Below, piece by piece: positions 1 through 11,900 of a DNA stretch of 64,000 nucleotides. The notes beneath the pieces were generated by a model. The model ran no database searches. It was not told where the DNA came from and was given only the letters and a program-made list of their open reading frames with translations. Every line of letters begins with the position of its first letter. Positions within the stretch are counted from its first letter, which is position 1. The position numbers and the translations under genes are program-made. The DNA lies in the NCBI RefSeq assembly GCF_028769735.1, contig NC_088178.1:11868857-11932856 (forward strand), in the 5' to 3' direction. Origin of the DNA: Zonotrichia leucophrys gambelii. Lineage: Eukaryota > Chordata > Aves > Passeriformes > Passerellidae.

Positions 1-75
1 AATTGCAATAAGCAATGGGGTAAATTTATCTATTACAGGGAAAACTGACAAAGGATCATATATTGATCAGCTGGT

Positions 76-165
76 AGATTTCTTTGACATTTCTCCCATT
101 TGGAGAGGAATTTTAAGGGCAGATTTCTTTGACATTTCTCCCATTTGGAGAAGAATTTTAAGGGT
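76..165 (+). repeat. In-frame 45-bp tandem duplication in env tail
   Basis: Two adjacent copies, 76-120 and 121-165, differ at only two positions. The unit is exactly 15 codons, so the env frame stays open through both copies. High identity between copies suggests a recent event, or one carried by the element when it inserted. Confidence 0.93.
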
Positions 166-260
166 AGGATTTTATGTTGTAATAATTCTCCTAGTCCTCA
201 TCCATGTCGTCCCAGATGCCATGAATCGGATTGTAAAAGAGGTTTTCTTGGGGCAAACAG

Positions 261-270
261 AAGGGGGAGA
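261..270 (+). other. Retroviral polypurine tract
   Basis: A purine run (AAGGGGGAGA) sits directly before the TGTCGG that opens the LTR. In retroviruses this is the plus-strand DNA primer site. Its position between env and the LTR identifies the LTR as the 3' LTR of the element to the left. Confidence 0.75.
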
Positions 271-660
271 TGTCGGATCTCAAGATCTCAGTCCTGAGAT
301 CTGAGCCTCCGAGACCAGCTTAGGGGGCTCGGGACTCCTGGAATGTTGCCAGAAGTGTCTGGTAGCTGGACTTTAACCCTACACAGGAGACGACAAGGAT
401 GAGGGCTTCACCGGGGTGAATGGTGAAGGGATTAGCTAATTAGAGGGTGAGACACAAGGTTTAAGATTTATGTACAGGGGGGTTTAGAGGAGTAAGATGG
501 AGGAATTGGGGTGTGTCCTGTCCTCCTCCTTCTTCCTCCTCTCCTCCATCTTCTTTGGCCACGGTGGCACCTTTCTATTGGTTATTACTAAGAGTACACC
601 GAGTTATAACAATAGATGGTATTGGGGAAAAATGATAAATATTGTATACGTAGCAAAGGG

Positions 661-666
661 TATAAA
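661..666 (+). promoter_or_regulatory. LTR TATA box
   Basis: TATAAA lies about 100 bases before the LTR poly(A) signal, the expected distance for a U3 promoter with transcription starting near 690. Whether it is still active is unknown. Confidence 0.5.
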
Positions 667-762
667 GATACGTGGCTGCCCGGAGGGCAGGGACAGTGTG
701 CCCATGGCTGACTGCTGAGCAGATCTCTGCCGGCTGAAAGAACATCTTTTAGATAAACAATT

Positions 763-768
763 AATAAA
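763..768 (+). promoter_or_regulatory. LTR polyadenylation signal
   Basis: AATAAA in the predicted R region of the LTR, downstream of the TATA box. This would be the mRNA 3' end signal for retroviral transcripts. Confidence 0.55.
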
Positions 769-893
769 CATAAAACCAGAAAGAAGAACTGAAGCCTCTT
801 CTCGTCCTTCGATACGCGGGCTGCACCAAGGCCACCTCCGGGCCACCTCCGGGCCTCCCAGGCCCCTCAAACAGCCGAGATAATCCGGACACT

Positions 894-918
894 TGGCGTC
901 CCTGGACGGACCAGAATC
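894..918 (+). other. Primer-binding-site-like sequence (tRNA-Asn type)
   Basis: Two bases after the LTR end, the sequence TGGCGTCCCTGG matches, over 12 bases, the complement of the 3' end of vertebrate tRNA-Asn(GTT) including CCA. The next 13 bases match at about half the positions, and most differences are transitions. A primer-binding site is expected after a 5' LTR, not after a 3' LTR, so this hints at a second element joined on the right. The alternative is that the stretch is simply U5 and the LTR runs to 952. Confidence 0.45.
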
Positions 919-952
919 ATCACAACCTTTCGGGGGAAGATTAAACCGGACA

Positions 953-1745
953 ATCAGCTTCCTACATCCTTGTTAATTTGTAGATTAAGTAACTGAGGTT
1001 AATCATTAGATTCAATGTCTGGCTTTGTCCTGGTTTTAATAACAGTAGCAGAATTCTTCTATGTATTTAAATCTCACTGAACTTGTAAACCTAAAACATC
1101 TAAAACCAAGTTGTTGATAATTGGTAACTTTTCTATGTAGCCTAAGGTTGGCATTTTTTTGCTGTGTTTTGTTCCCCCCTAGCAATGAAGCTGGCAAATG
1201 TAATTTCAGATAATTTCATTATAAATTGCCACTTTCACTATTTCTCACTGGTTTTGGAAGTATTGCTTGTTTCCAAGGAAGACAGTGGTCTATAGCAATA
1301 CTGAGAAATATTATTAATAGAGGTAAATTTGATACATGTATTTTAAACAGTTTAGTGCTGTGTCTAAGCACTATATACAAAGCCTCCATGAAAAATCCCA
1401 GGAACTTGGGGCAATTACTGTCTCCAATGATATTTCATAAGATTCAATGGCACATCCTAGTTAATCTAGACATAGACTTGCAGTCACAGCCCTGCAGGTA
1501 ATTTATAAAATCTATTGTCTCAACTTTTCTATTGCCTTACAAACGAAAATTTGGTAACAGTATCCTCTCTCCTGTTAACATCTCCATCTTTTTCTGACTA
1601 AATCAGAATAGTCAGAACAACAGAAATGCTAAATACCATTGAGTCTTAAAAGTTCTCCTATGAATAACGACATTTTATGACCTACTTTAGATTATTTTAA
1701 GTCCTTTCCCTGCATCCATTTGATTGTGTACCACACTTCTGCCTT
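953..1745. other. Non-coding, no feature recognised
   Basis: AT-rich sequence to the right of the ERV remnant. Short open frames occur but show no family resemblance. If the PBS-like stretch is real, some of the first bases may be decayed retroviral leader; I could not recognise any gag. Confidence 0.4.
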
Positions 1746-1749
1746 TACC

Positions 1750-2010
1750 AAAACACCGCGCGGGACCAGGGCGCTGCGCTCCGTAATTCCCTGCGTGCAG
1801 CGCGGGCAGCCCCGGATTCCCGGGAGCGGGAGGAGGAGCAGCGTCCGTCCCGCCGCCAGGTGTCGGTCGTGCCGCACCCGGGGAGCGATCGGCGGCCCGG
1901 GATCCATCCCGATCCATCCCACCCGCTCGCAGGCGGCGAGGGCCGCTGGGACCCATCCAGGGACACTCCTGCTCCCGCCCGGGGTCCCTGAGCGCCCGCA
2001 GCGCGGCTGA
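1750..2010. promoter_or_regulatory. Small CpG-rich island
   Basis: GC content and CpG density rise sharply for about 260 bp within AT-rich surroundings. Open frames exist in several frames on both strands, as is usual for stop-poor GC-rich DNA, so none is taken as a gene. The block may be an orphan promoter or enhancer. A CCAAT-type motif (ACCCAATCAC) lies about 130 bp to the right, near 2133. Confidence 0.5.
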
Positions 2011-2065
2011 GAGCCAAGCTCACAGTCACGGCCAGGGCTTCTCTGAGCCACTCTGACTGAAGCAC

Positions 2066-5000
2066 CCGAGGGCTGGAAGCGCCATTAGCTCGGAAGTGAA
2101 CTAATTATCACTTGCTACCTGATTGCACATTACCCAATCACGGGCTCAACAGCTGACTCCTCTTTTCTGTCTGGGGATGTAAGCTGGCATCCAAGTGAGG
2201 TCAAGGTAAACACAGCTTGTAGACAGAGCACAGGAGGAGTGGGAGGATAAACCAGGAACGCAACAGAAATGGGGCAAGGTCTGCTGACACCTGCTTCAGG
2301 CTCATGGCAAAATTATCACCTGGGGTAGGACCGTTTCCCCCTCCAGGATAGCAACACACTTCTCTGTTTTCCCCCAAATCAATGCTGTGAGCATCCCCTC
2401 CTGCCAGCTCCCTTCTGCCCTGCAAAGTGAGCGAGTTTTATTGGAAAAGGAGAAGCAGATCAGACTGGAAGAAGCAGGGGCTGAACACAGGCAGGTGGTG
2501 AAGGTGGGAGGAACAGGAAGATGCTGGAACAGTGGGATTTCCCGGGGCTGTCACTATTGCTGAATCCTGGAAAACCCTCTCCAGAGCCCAGCTGTGCTGG
2601 AATACTGAGATGTCAGAAGGCTGTAACCAAGATAAGGGTGCTGGAAATGATTGCATTGGGCAGGCACAGAACACACATCCATTGGAAAACACATTCCATT
2701 GCCCTCAGCAGTCACAGAGGAACCTGGGTTTAAATTAGATTTGGGGACAGAAAAAAATGAAAACAGTAAAATCTCCTGTTTGCTAAGTTATCATACGCTA
2801 GATTGATTGAATCTAGCATTCTCTAGCATTCATTCTGAATCTAGCAAAATTCTCTGCAATTTTTACAGGTGTCAGGCTGCAAGCAAAGTACCAAACAAGA
2901 GAGACAATTCATTTCCAGTAGCACAGAATTCCATCAGTTTTCACGAGCAAGTACCAAGAAGAACCAAGCAATGATTTCAGAGAGCATCTGTAGACAAATC
3001 CAAATGCAGGCAGGAACATTTCTCCTGCTTTTGTTAGAAAACTGTCCCCATTAGTAGGCGGTCTTACTCATTAATCTGAGCTGACACTTCCAATAGCTTT
3101 TGGTAGATGACACAATCTGCTTGCAGTTGAAGCAGTCCTGTGTACTCGCTTCACTGGGGTTTGCTAAAAGGGGACATTCTCATTGTTTTCAAAAGACATT
3201 TTTAAAATTAGTAATGTGATGTATTCACATAGACATTGTTATTTGCTGTGCATGATGCTTTCTGTTCAAAGCTCTAAGACCATTTAGTTTATTCTCAAAA
3301 AACGTATATGCATGCTTACATCAAGTATTATTCAATTAAAGAGAGTCCACAGGGAAAAAAATAAAAATCAGTGGAGGTATAGAAAAAAAATTACCTTTGA
3401 GGAGTGATTACTTTCATAAGTTAGTCTAAAAACTAAGAGAATGAGGTGGCAGCCTGCCAGATTTTAAATACATAAAAATTTTCACAGCTGCAAATGGAAG
3501 AGTAACTTCTATTGGCAAAGCAGATTGAATAAGATGGGGTTAAACTGTAAAAAGAGAATTATAGGAATTTTAGTGGTAATGATAGCAAAGTTCTAGGATA
3601 GATGGCCTAAAGAATTTGCAAATCTTTGCCCACAAAGATAATTTATACAAGTTAAAAATGTCTCTAGGATGACCTCCTATACTTACTATGGTTAAAGGTA
3701 TGACAACATATTAGATTATTTTTCTATCATCTTTTCTGTTACATGAATCTATGCAACACTAAGATTCTTGTGATATTGCAAGTTTTGTAACTTACAAGTT
3801 TGTAGATCATATTGACTGATCTCTAATGAAACATACATCAGTGTTTTTCCTGTGTCCAGTCATACTATAACCCCATGGAAATGCTCATTTTTCATGGACT
3901 TTTACTATTTCTCCTTCCATGCCTCACAGAACAGGAAAGGCAGAGGCAGGTTCCAAAATATGAAAGAAAAATAGAAGCCAGGTTCCAGGAATCACCTAAA
4001 TTTAAGAATGAGCAAAATCACAAAAGACTCAGGAGGGGTTCATCTTCCCCAAAACCGGAGTTTTAAACAAAGACGCACATTCTGAGAGATTAAAGAAAAA
4101 TAAAATGTATTTAAGCGGACAATCCTATCGTTCTTACGATGTGTGAAGGCTTGAGACAGAAAAGCTCTGTCTGGCACAGATGGGTGCTGATATCCTTGGC
4201 CCACAGGAAAACCTTCAACTTCACCTCCTAAACTATTGGTTAACTGTTCCATCTCCCACAGGGCGGGCATTGTGAGCAACCTGGAGTTACCTTTTTTTTT
4301 TTTTTTTTGTGGTTTTTTTGATTTAGTGCAAGCTAACTGAGACAGTAGAGACTGAGTTAGCTCTCAACTCAGTAGTTAAGTACCAGCCTTTCAGAGAAAG
4401 GACCCCACCATTTGCAGTGCTTGTTCTGCACCTTAAATTGGGATAAATATTATTCCACAAAATACTTCTGTGCCTATGCTGTGAATCCCATTTCATGCAA
4501 AGAAACAGACCCTCACACAGCTGCCATTCACTTGTTTTGCTCTATTCTGGGTTCTCAAGAATGAGTAAAAAAATGCTTTTTTCTTGCTGATGAAGGCTGT
4601 CGGTTTGCTCAACCACATATTCAACTGGCAGGGTGGGGCTGAAGTTGGTTTTTCTAAACCTCTCAGACTGTCATTCTGAAACTCACAGGCGTGATCAGCT
4701 TTCCAGATTTCCCTTTCATGCTGGAGAGCAGCAATGCAGATGACATGCAAGGAGCAGCAGAGGGAAAAGCAATAGCTGCAACAACCATTGATTTTTCACA
4801 ACAGTTCCAACACCACTTCCATCCAAACTCATGGCAAATCGCTCACTGACATCAAGAGTTCAGAGTCGGACCCAGAGCCAGTGCCAGTGCAGTCTTGTCA
4901 GATGCAGGTCTTGTTTAAGTGGCCTGAACTTTTATCAGCTCTGGTGGAACTTCCATTTGTTCCAAGAACAAAATCAGTCTGAGTGTAGGATCAGCATTAA

Positions 5001-7750
5001 AGAAGTATTGTTCTTGCACTACTCATGCAGTCTCCTTTTTGCCTTATGATGCTTTCCGATCATAGTCCCATTGCTAATTAACTGTTAAATAATAACAAAG
5101 ACTAAGCCAAAGTGCCTTTTAGAGACCAATCAGCAGAATCCTGTGACAGACCACTGAACAAGGAATAGTGGGGTGACACCTGAGCTGCTTTAAAAAACCA
5201 AACCAAACCAACAAAATAAAACCCTTATGAAAAGCAAGACAAAAAATACAAACTTTCATCCTTCTCCAGAAAACACAAGTAAACACTCTAATTTCAACTT
5301 CTCTTGAACTTTACATATAAAAGCTTGCTTTTGAAATCCACAGAGAAACCACAAACGGAACTGTAGTAATGCCTCTGCAATCAAAACAGCTTTTTGGGTA
5401 CATCTGCATGCCTGGGGGCAGATAAATTAGAATATCTAGGGCTGGAGGGATGAAAGAGAAATCATGTCCAGGCAGCAGCTAGCCAGGTTAGCGCTGCTGA
5501 AACATGTAAGCCACACAAAATACGGTGCATTAGTTTAGGTTGCCTTGTGGTTACTCAGCTTTACAGCATTCAGGCTCAGCTGACCAGGTCAGAGCACAGG
5601 GAAGACGTGTCTGCACTTGACGTACCTTCCATGTGAAAGGTAAATTAAATTCAAACACAAACCTCCAGAAACGTGTAGCTACAAATGGAAAGAAGAAGGG
5701 CAGCCTGTTCTTCTGGTCTTCTTTTGCTTTTCATCTAACTTACTCTTCAAACATCACCTTTGCAAGCTAATAAATTCACCAGATACTGCGGCAGCATTTT
5801 AGAGATTGCTGGGACCAAGGCAGACGAAAGTCCAAGCCTCTTTCCTAAATCACTCTCCAGAACAAGCTCGTTGAAGTGAAATGCAAAGACACACACTGCC
5901 ACTCAGAACCAGGAGCCAAAGGCAAATGACAGTGTTTACACTCTCCTCTCATATATCATCAGCGACAGAAACTGCTGTACCTCAACCACAACTAGTCAAA
6001 CAGGCCAGACATTTCTCTGTAATGGACACAGCAATAACACACACTGAGTAGCATCCTGACAACCTGAGAATTCTGCTCATGAACCCCTTATGAATTTTGT
6101 TTGTGGCCATCTCTGTTAGACCAAAATTTTATTTAATTTGCAGGACTTATTTATCCTCCACAACCTCCTCTTTTTTCTAAAATTCCGAGTCTAACAGCAG
6201 GGCAAATGGCAGAGAAATAACCATCTCTAGAGGCAGCCAATTTACATAGTATTGCCAGGCCAGCATGCCATGAGCCAAAGAGGGTCACAATCAGAACCAA
6301 AGCCAGTTCAGCAGCCAGCCACACTAGAAGAGAATGAGAGACACCGAGGACATGTTTGCTTCTCTCTTCATGTACGGAGTTCATTTTTTGACATCTTTTC
6401 CACACCTAGAACCCAACAAAATGTAAGGATTACAGTGTTGCCTGAATGTGCAAGTTTTTCAAGCTTTGAAGGCCATAAAGACTCACAACATATTAAAGTC
6501 ACTATTATATTACTTTCAAAACCCTGGCACACGTGGACCTGCTTGATGTACCCGAGCAATGCTCACAGGCAACAAGCTTTTTTCATTTTCCTGACTCCAA
6601 ATAGGAGGTCTCATGCATGCAATTATATCAGTGAAAATCCTACTTCTGATTTGTGGGAACTCTTCCACTTTCAGTTTCATTAAATTATGGCCAGATTCTG
6701 ATCACAATGAGGAAACTCAGTTAAGGCTTTCCAGCTGACTGATGGAAGGAGGGGGAACTCATGCCGGTGAGTTCTGACTGCCATTATTTTGAAGTTAATA
6801 TTGTTTCTTTCCTGACTCATTGTATTATAACAATGACATTCACTTAGAAGGGAAGGAGCAGTTTCATTACGTTGATTTCCCATAACAGAAAGAGAGTAGA
6901 GGCCACACAAAAGGCTGAGGCTGCAAGAGGCACATATCAAAATGCCCTTAAATACAGCTAAAAATACTTTGCTATTTGTCCAACTTCACTCTGAAGGCAA
7001 GGGTAGATCAGAGCCATATTAGCCTCATTCCATGCAGGGACACAGTCAAACAGGACAGAAAGCATGACCTCTAGGAATACTTACACTTTCTCTAGTGTAC
7101 CTGCGTGACTCTGTGTTTGAAGTCCTTTCTATCTCTTCAAATAAATGCTTTGAATATAGGAACTAGTCCCAAGGAAACTTCTTCAAGAAGGAAGATCAAA
7201 ACAATGGTTATTTTATCAACAAACCCTCTGCATAAATGCACACAAGATCAACAAGGCTAGTGTGAAGGTTGCTTGATAACCTGCGTGAGAAAGCTGGGTC
7301 CTCTCCCTGAGCAAGCATTAATTTGTGTCATAATTCCCAAGGTGTCAGGCTGGGGTGGTGCCAGCCTGTTCCCTGTCTTGTGTCTTCAGTAACCTGCTCC
7401 CAGAAGGCTGCCCACAGGTGGATTAGAGATAACACTCAGATAAGTTTGAAGGGCCACAGTAAAGGCAAGACTGAAATGAACACTTTGTCTATGAACTGTG
7501 CTTCGGCTTTCGCACGTGTGCTCAATGAATTTCATAATTAAACTCCAGCTACCACGACTTCATTACTCTGAGCTTTAATTTCAAACAGTAGCATCTACTC
7601 TGCCTACATTTCAGCAGGGGTATTGTCTTGTAGCTACAAATACCCGAGAGCACAAACACACCGCTACTGCTGTAAATCTGCTCCGTTCCCATGCAAACAC
7701 CACAGCCCCCTCGTCCTGCGAGGGGACAAATCAAGCTAGACCAGAAGTCT
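2066..7750. other. Intergenic, no gene recognised
   Basis: Mostly AT-rich DNA with only short unrelated open frames. It contains a 17-T run (4292-4308) and a short CAAAC-type repeat (5191-5223). No exon with convincing splice sites and protein similarity was seen. Confidence 0.5.
4292..4308. repeat. Poly-T run
   Basis: Seventeen consecutive T, followed shortly by a second 7-T run. It may be the tail of a retroposed sequence on the minus strand, but no body could be recognised beside it. Confidence 0.7.
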
Positions 7751-7769
7751 TCCTTCCTTAGGGACACAA

Positions 7770-8940
7770 GGCCCTGTGAGAGCCCCTTCCCTGCTCACCC
7801 AGCTCCCTGAGCTGGGCCTCAGCCCCAGCCGCCCCCGGCTTTCCCCGGCGGCCCGTCGGGGAGGGAGCAGCGCCCACGCCGAGCTGCGGGGCTGGGCCCC
7901 GGGCACGGCCTCGGCCCCACCGCCTCCTGCAGCCCGCGGCTGAGCGGGCGCTGCTGCTTCAGCCAAGTGAAAACAAAAACCGAGCCTTCACCAACCAGTG
8001 CTACACCTGGAATGCACTTCGGGGTGGGGGGGAGAAAAAGAAAAAGAAAAAAGACGAGTCGAGACTTCTGGTTGATTTCACATTGCTACAAAGCTCCCCC
8101 TAGCCAGCAGCAGAGGCTGCCCGTGTCCGGGGCAGGGGCTGCCTCGCTGAGGGGCGAGGGCTCGGCCCGGCCGCTCACCGCGCCTCGAAGGCTGCTCTGA
8201 AGGGGGCGATTTGGTGCTCCTGTGAAACACTCTGCAGTAAATAAACTTCTTTAAGTACTTAAGCACCAGGGAAAACACTCTCTGTGAAAGCCTGGCCAGC
8301 TTTGCAGTTGCCACTTTTGGCTTCTCACCTTTGGGCTCGGGTTTAACACCCGCTGCCGGACCGGCGCTGGCGGAGCGGGCGGTGTTTCACGCTCTCGGGG
8401 AGCTGAGAGCTCTCGGGGGCTGAGGGGCGCAGGGGCTGCAGCTGCAGCAGCGCCCGCAGCCCCGGACTGCATTCAACTCCTGCCAAACCCTTTGAACCTC
8501 CCCCGTCACAGCACACGCTTCTTGTTCATGTGCTTATCACCCAGAGAAAAGCTATTTTCAGTGCTTTTTCTGTCAGTTCGGGTTGGTTTGTGCTGCCGGT
8601 TCGGGGGTGGCTGCAGCTCCCCCGCGGTGGCTCGGGGCTCCCCGCGGCCCCAGGAGCGCCGGGAAGCGCCGGGAAGGGAAAGGCGGCGCAGGAAGCGCCG
8701 GGCCGGGCCGGCAGGAAAACCGTGCGGAGCAGGAACAGCACGCAGGAAGGGGCCCGGGCCGGGGCAGCGGGAGCCGTCTCGGTGGCCTCCCAAAGGCTCG
8801 CAGAGGAAGGGAAGGTCCCTTTCACCTCCGAGCGTGCCCTGGAGCCGCTGCCGGCCCTTCTGAGGGCTGGAGCCACTGCTCCCGGGCCGGGCCATGCGCT
8901 CGGAGCTGGGGCCAGAGGGCCGTGACTGCCGCAGGACAGA
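7770..8940. promoter_or_regulatory. CpG island pair, orphan promoter candidate
   Basis: GC- and CpG-rich DNA covers about 7.78-7.96 kb and 8.10-8.94 kb, split by a purine-rich A/G stretch (8030-8060). Within it a GAAGCGCCGG motif recurs three times between 8650 and 8705. Long open frames on both strands overlap each other and have proline, glycine, alanine and arginine rich composition, typical of chance translation of CpG islands. No known protein is recognised. An island of this size usually marks a transcription start, perhaps of a non-coding RNA; the direction cannot be told. Confidence 0.6.
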
Positions 8941-8959
8941 GCCCGTGCTCAAGTGCAGG

Positions 8960-11900
8960 AGTCGTGCTTCTTAAAGGAAATAAAATAACAATAAAAACCA
9001 ACGACGCTTAATTATATTCTGAAATACTAAGGCACTTTGATTCTTCAAACATCAAAATACTTTGAAAATACTCTGAAATACTTTACATGTTTTAACTGGT
9101 TCTGGTTTATACAGACAGACTCTGGCTTTTGTCTGGAGCTTTAAAACGTTTTCTTTCTGTACCACCCAGCATACTTCCATAGCTAGCTCCTGGGCTGAGT
9201 ATTGTGTTTCGCCATTCTCGCCGATGTGGTGGGAAAAGACTTTGCTCACTGAGCCTTTTATGTTAGTTCATCCTATTAAAGCGCCTTGCTTTGTTGTCCT
9301 CTGAACCCTCTTTAATGCCTCTGCATTTTTCAGCAAGTTTGGTGAAAAGAAAAACTTCACCCTGTATCATTAGAGTCCTGACTAGAGCCACATTCACTGA
9401 TGAACTATTTCAAGTTGAAAGATTCACTGCTCCTTCGCTATCACCTTAGTTGTCTAGACAAGTTCCCTCCCTCACATTGACGTTATTTATTAGAAGAATA
9501 AAATTCAAATATTTTTGCTTGGGAAATGGACAGTGTCTGAGATGAAGGTTGATCTGGAAGATTTCCTCAAACAACATTTGCGATATGACATATAAAAACA
9601 GTCAGAGAGCTGATAAAATGCAAAATGCATTGAATTTCTGAGAACAGCAGGGGGGAAAAGTTGTTACACTTTTTGGAATAGAGTTGTAGGCTCCTTTGAA
9701 GTAATGTCTCTGTGCCAACATAGAGGATTTGTTCAAAAGGTGTATGGATCATATAACACAGATGAGAGAGAAATACACACTAGCTGCAAGCAATTTCTTA
9801 TCTTGTGCCTAAACCAGCAGTAGAAGTGGGAGTTGTGATGGAAATAAAAAACATGTGAAAGTGCCCGGTGTTTGGGAAATGGCTCACATGGATTCCTTGT
9901 GCAACAGGCATCGAAGTGGTCACCAGATTAGCAGAAATCGTTAGACCATAGTTGTGTCTTGCCTGAAAGCAAGAAAGATAACAATGCAGGCTGTGGGGAG
10001 TTGTTTTTCAGCACTTCATCAGAACATGTTTTCCAGCTAACATCTTGATCCTTCTTCCAAACATGAGGATAGGGTTGCACATGTTGGTGGAATTTTTTTT
10101 TCCTTTCACCTTAGAGTAACTGATAGAGCAGCATCCAGCTCATCAAAGCACAAAGAAATACTGCAAGTAGCTGGGTAATAATCGAGCTGGCAGACTCTCC
10201 TCCTTATTCATAATGACACAGATATCAGCTCTTTGAATAGTACCACAAAATTCAAAGTATTCACTTGTAAACATCCCTGTGTGTTTATTAGACATATCTC
10301 TCTGTGGGAGGGTTCATGAAACCTTGCCCAGAGCTGCTCAGGAAAGAATTACAGATCTAAGGATAGAGTTCACAAGTGAAAATTCTCAAAATCATCAGCT
10401 TTGTGTCTGCATTACCACAGAGGATTCCTTCATTTCAAGTGGAAAATATCATGGTGTAGTCCAACTCCCTCCCCCAGCAATCCAAAATTATGCCTAAAAC
10501 CTGTTCTTCCATATACTCTCAATCACAATCTTGTGCCAAATACAATTTTTTACATAATGAAAATTGTTATTGCACATGCTGTGTCACCATATAAATTCTA
10601 TTTTTGTTGCTTAAAGTAATTCACACCCTCACCTTCACATTATTCAGCTCTGGCTGCTCAGTGTGGGCAAGAATTTGTCTGAGACAGTATTCCAGCAATT
10701 TACACCACTATCCTGCTAAGTCAAGAAGTCTTGGCTTATGCCAAGTGTTTCTGTGTTTGAGAGCAAAGCTACCTTTAGCAGACAGCTCAGGTCGGGACCT
10801 GTAAATGTCAACTGTCAGCTGTGGTTCACACCAGATTTTCCCCAGGTAGTGAAACAGTTTTCATCCATGATTTCACAAAGCCCAGCAGATTATTTTAACC
10901 CAGTATTTATTTGGTGATTTCCCTCTAGCCTGTGTTTTCCAAATGTCCATTTGTTTTCAGAACTGTGCATTTGGTATTTTAATCCCACTTTTAGCTGAGT
11001 AGAGTGATTCGGAATAAACACTGCAATTGCTACGGATGCATCTTAATATTTTATAGGTTTGGGTCACACACATTTCTGACAGGCTGTTTTTATGTACCAT
11101 GCACTTAAAAATGGGTCTTGTCCAAGCGATCATTCCCAAAAGCTCAAAATAAATATTGCCCTTTGTACCAGGTTTGCATGATGTGGTTGCTGCCCCAGGC
11201 TCGGTGGAAGGTTCACAGAGGGTTGACAGAGCTTTGTGAGCTCTGCTTTATTAGGACTTTTCCAAGCTGGAGCATTCCTGGGTGTGGCTGAGGGATTTCC
11301 TGCCTTTTTGTCCTGTGGAGGTAGCACGGAAGCTCCAAGTGCAAGGAAACACTTCCCGCTCAGCTGCCGAGCGGGGCTGCTCAGCAGAGGAAGGGCCCGG
11401 GCAGCACCGAGGGCTTGGGGAGCTCCCATACAATGTTGTATTGTACATGCACAAATATCTGCTCTGCTGCCCTGGTACAATGCTTCAAACCCTGACACAC
11501 AAGCATTGAGTCATCTTGGTGCTGCAGGGGATATGGTCCTTAACATCGTCATTCTCTTCAGTGGATCACCTAAGTGTACACTAATTACATTCCAAACTTA
11601 CAAAAAAACTCACACCAAACCAAACCAACCAACCAACCAAACCAACAAAACCCCCCAAACACACCCAGTCTTTTGGATAATACTGTAATTTATACTGGCT
11701 GATTGGCTTCCAGGTTTGTCTAAATTCTTATTTAATCACAAAACTTGTACAAGTTACTGTGCCACATGCTCTTATAGCTTATGTGTGCAGAGTGGATTCA
11801 ATGACTGTTAATTACCATAGAAAATCCTCTGCATAGAGTAATAGTTGAAGGGAGATTTTGTGACCCTATGCAATTCTTGTTAACTGTGTAAAATGAAATA

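Larger units (their letters stand above)
2..304 (+). pseudogene. Endogenous retrovirus env, C-terminal (transmembrane) tail, partial
   Basis: An open frame runs from the window edge to a TGA at 302-304. Its upstream part lies outside the window. The frame shows a membrane-proximal stretch, then a hydrophobic segment of about 17 residues (roughly 165-220) followed by a short cytoplasmic tail. The stop lies 34 bases inside the LTR, just past the polypurine tract, an ordinary arrangement for retroviral env genes. A 45-bp direct repeat (76-120 and 121-165) duplicates 15 codons in frame just before the membrane segment. The surface subunit and the fusion-peptide region are not visible, so I treat this as an old fragment and not a working gene. 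It is probably a beta- or alpha-like avian ERV; the genus cannot be fixed from this tail. Confidence 0.72.
271..891 (+). mobile_element. ERV LTR (3' LTR of the left-hand element)
   Basis: The LTR starts with TGTCGG right after the polypurine tract and ends with CCGGACA at 885-891, giving the short inverted TG...CA ends of LTRs. Inside are a TATA box (TATAAA, 661-666) and a poly(A) signal (AATAAA, 763-768), in the right order and spacing for U3, R and U5. A second CCGGACA ends at 952, so the LTR could instead be 271-952. The 891 end is preferred because a sequence resembling a tRNA-Asn primer-binding site follows two bases later. Target-site duplication cannot be checked, as the left end lies outside the window. 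Confidence 0.7.

Noticed and set aside
8506..8952. Open frames of 116-148 codons on both strands of the 8.6-kb CpG island
   Set aside because: Low-complexity composition, mutual overlap and no recognisable domain; best read as CpG-island artefacts.
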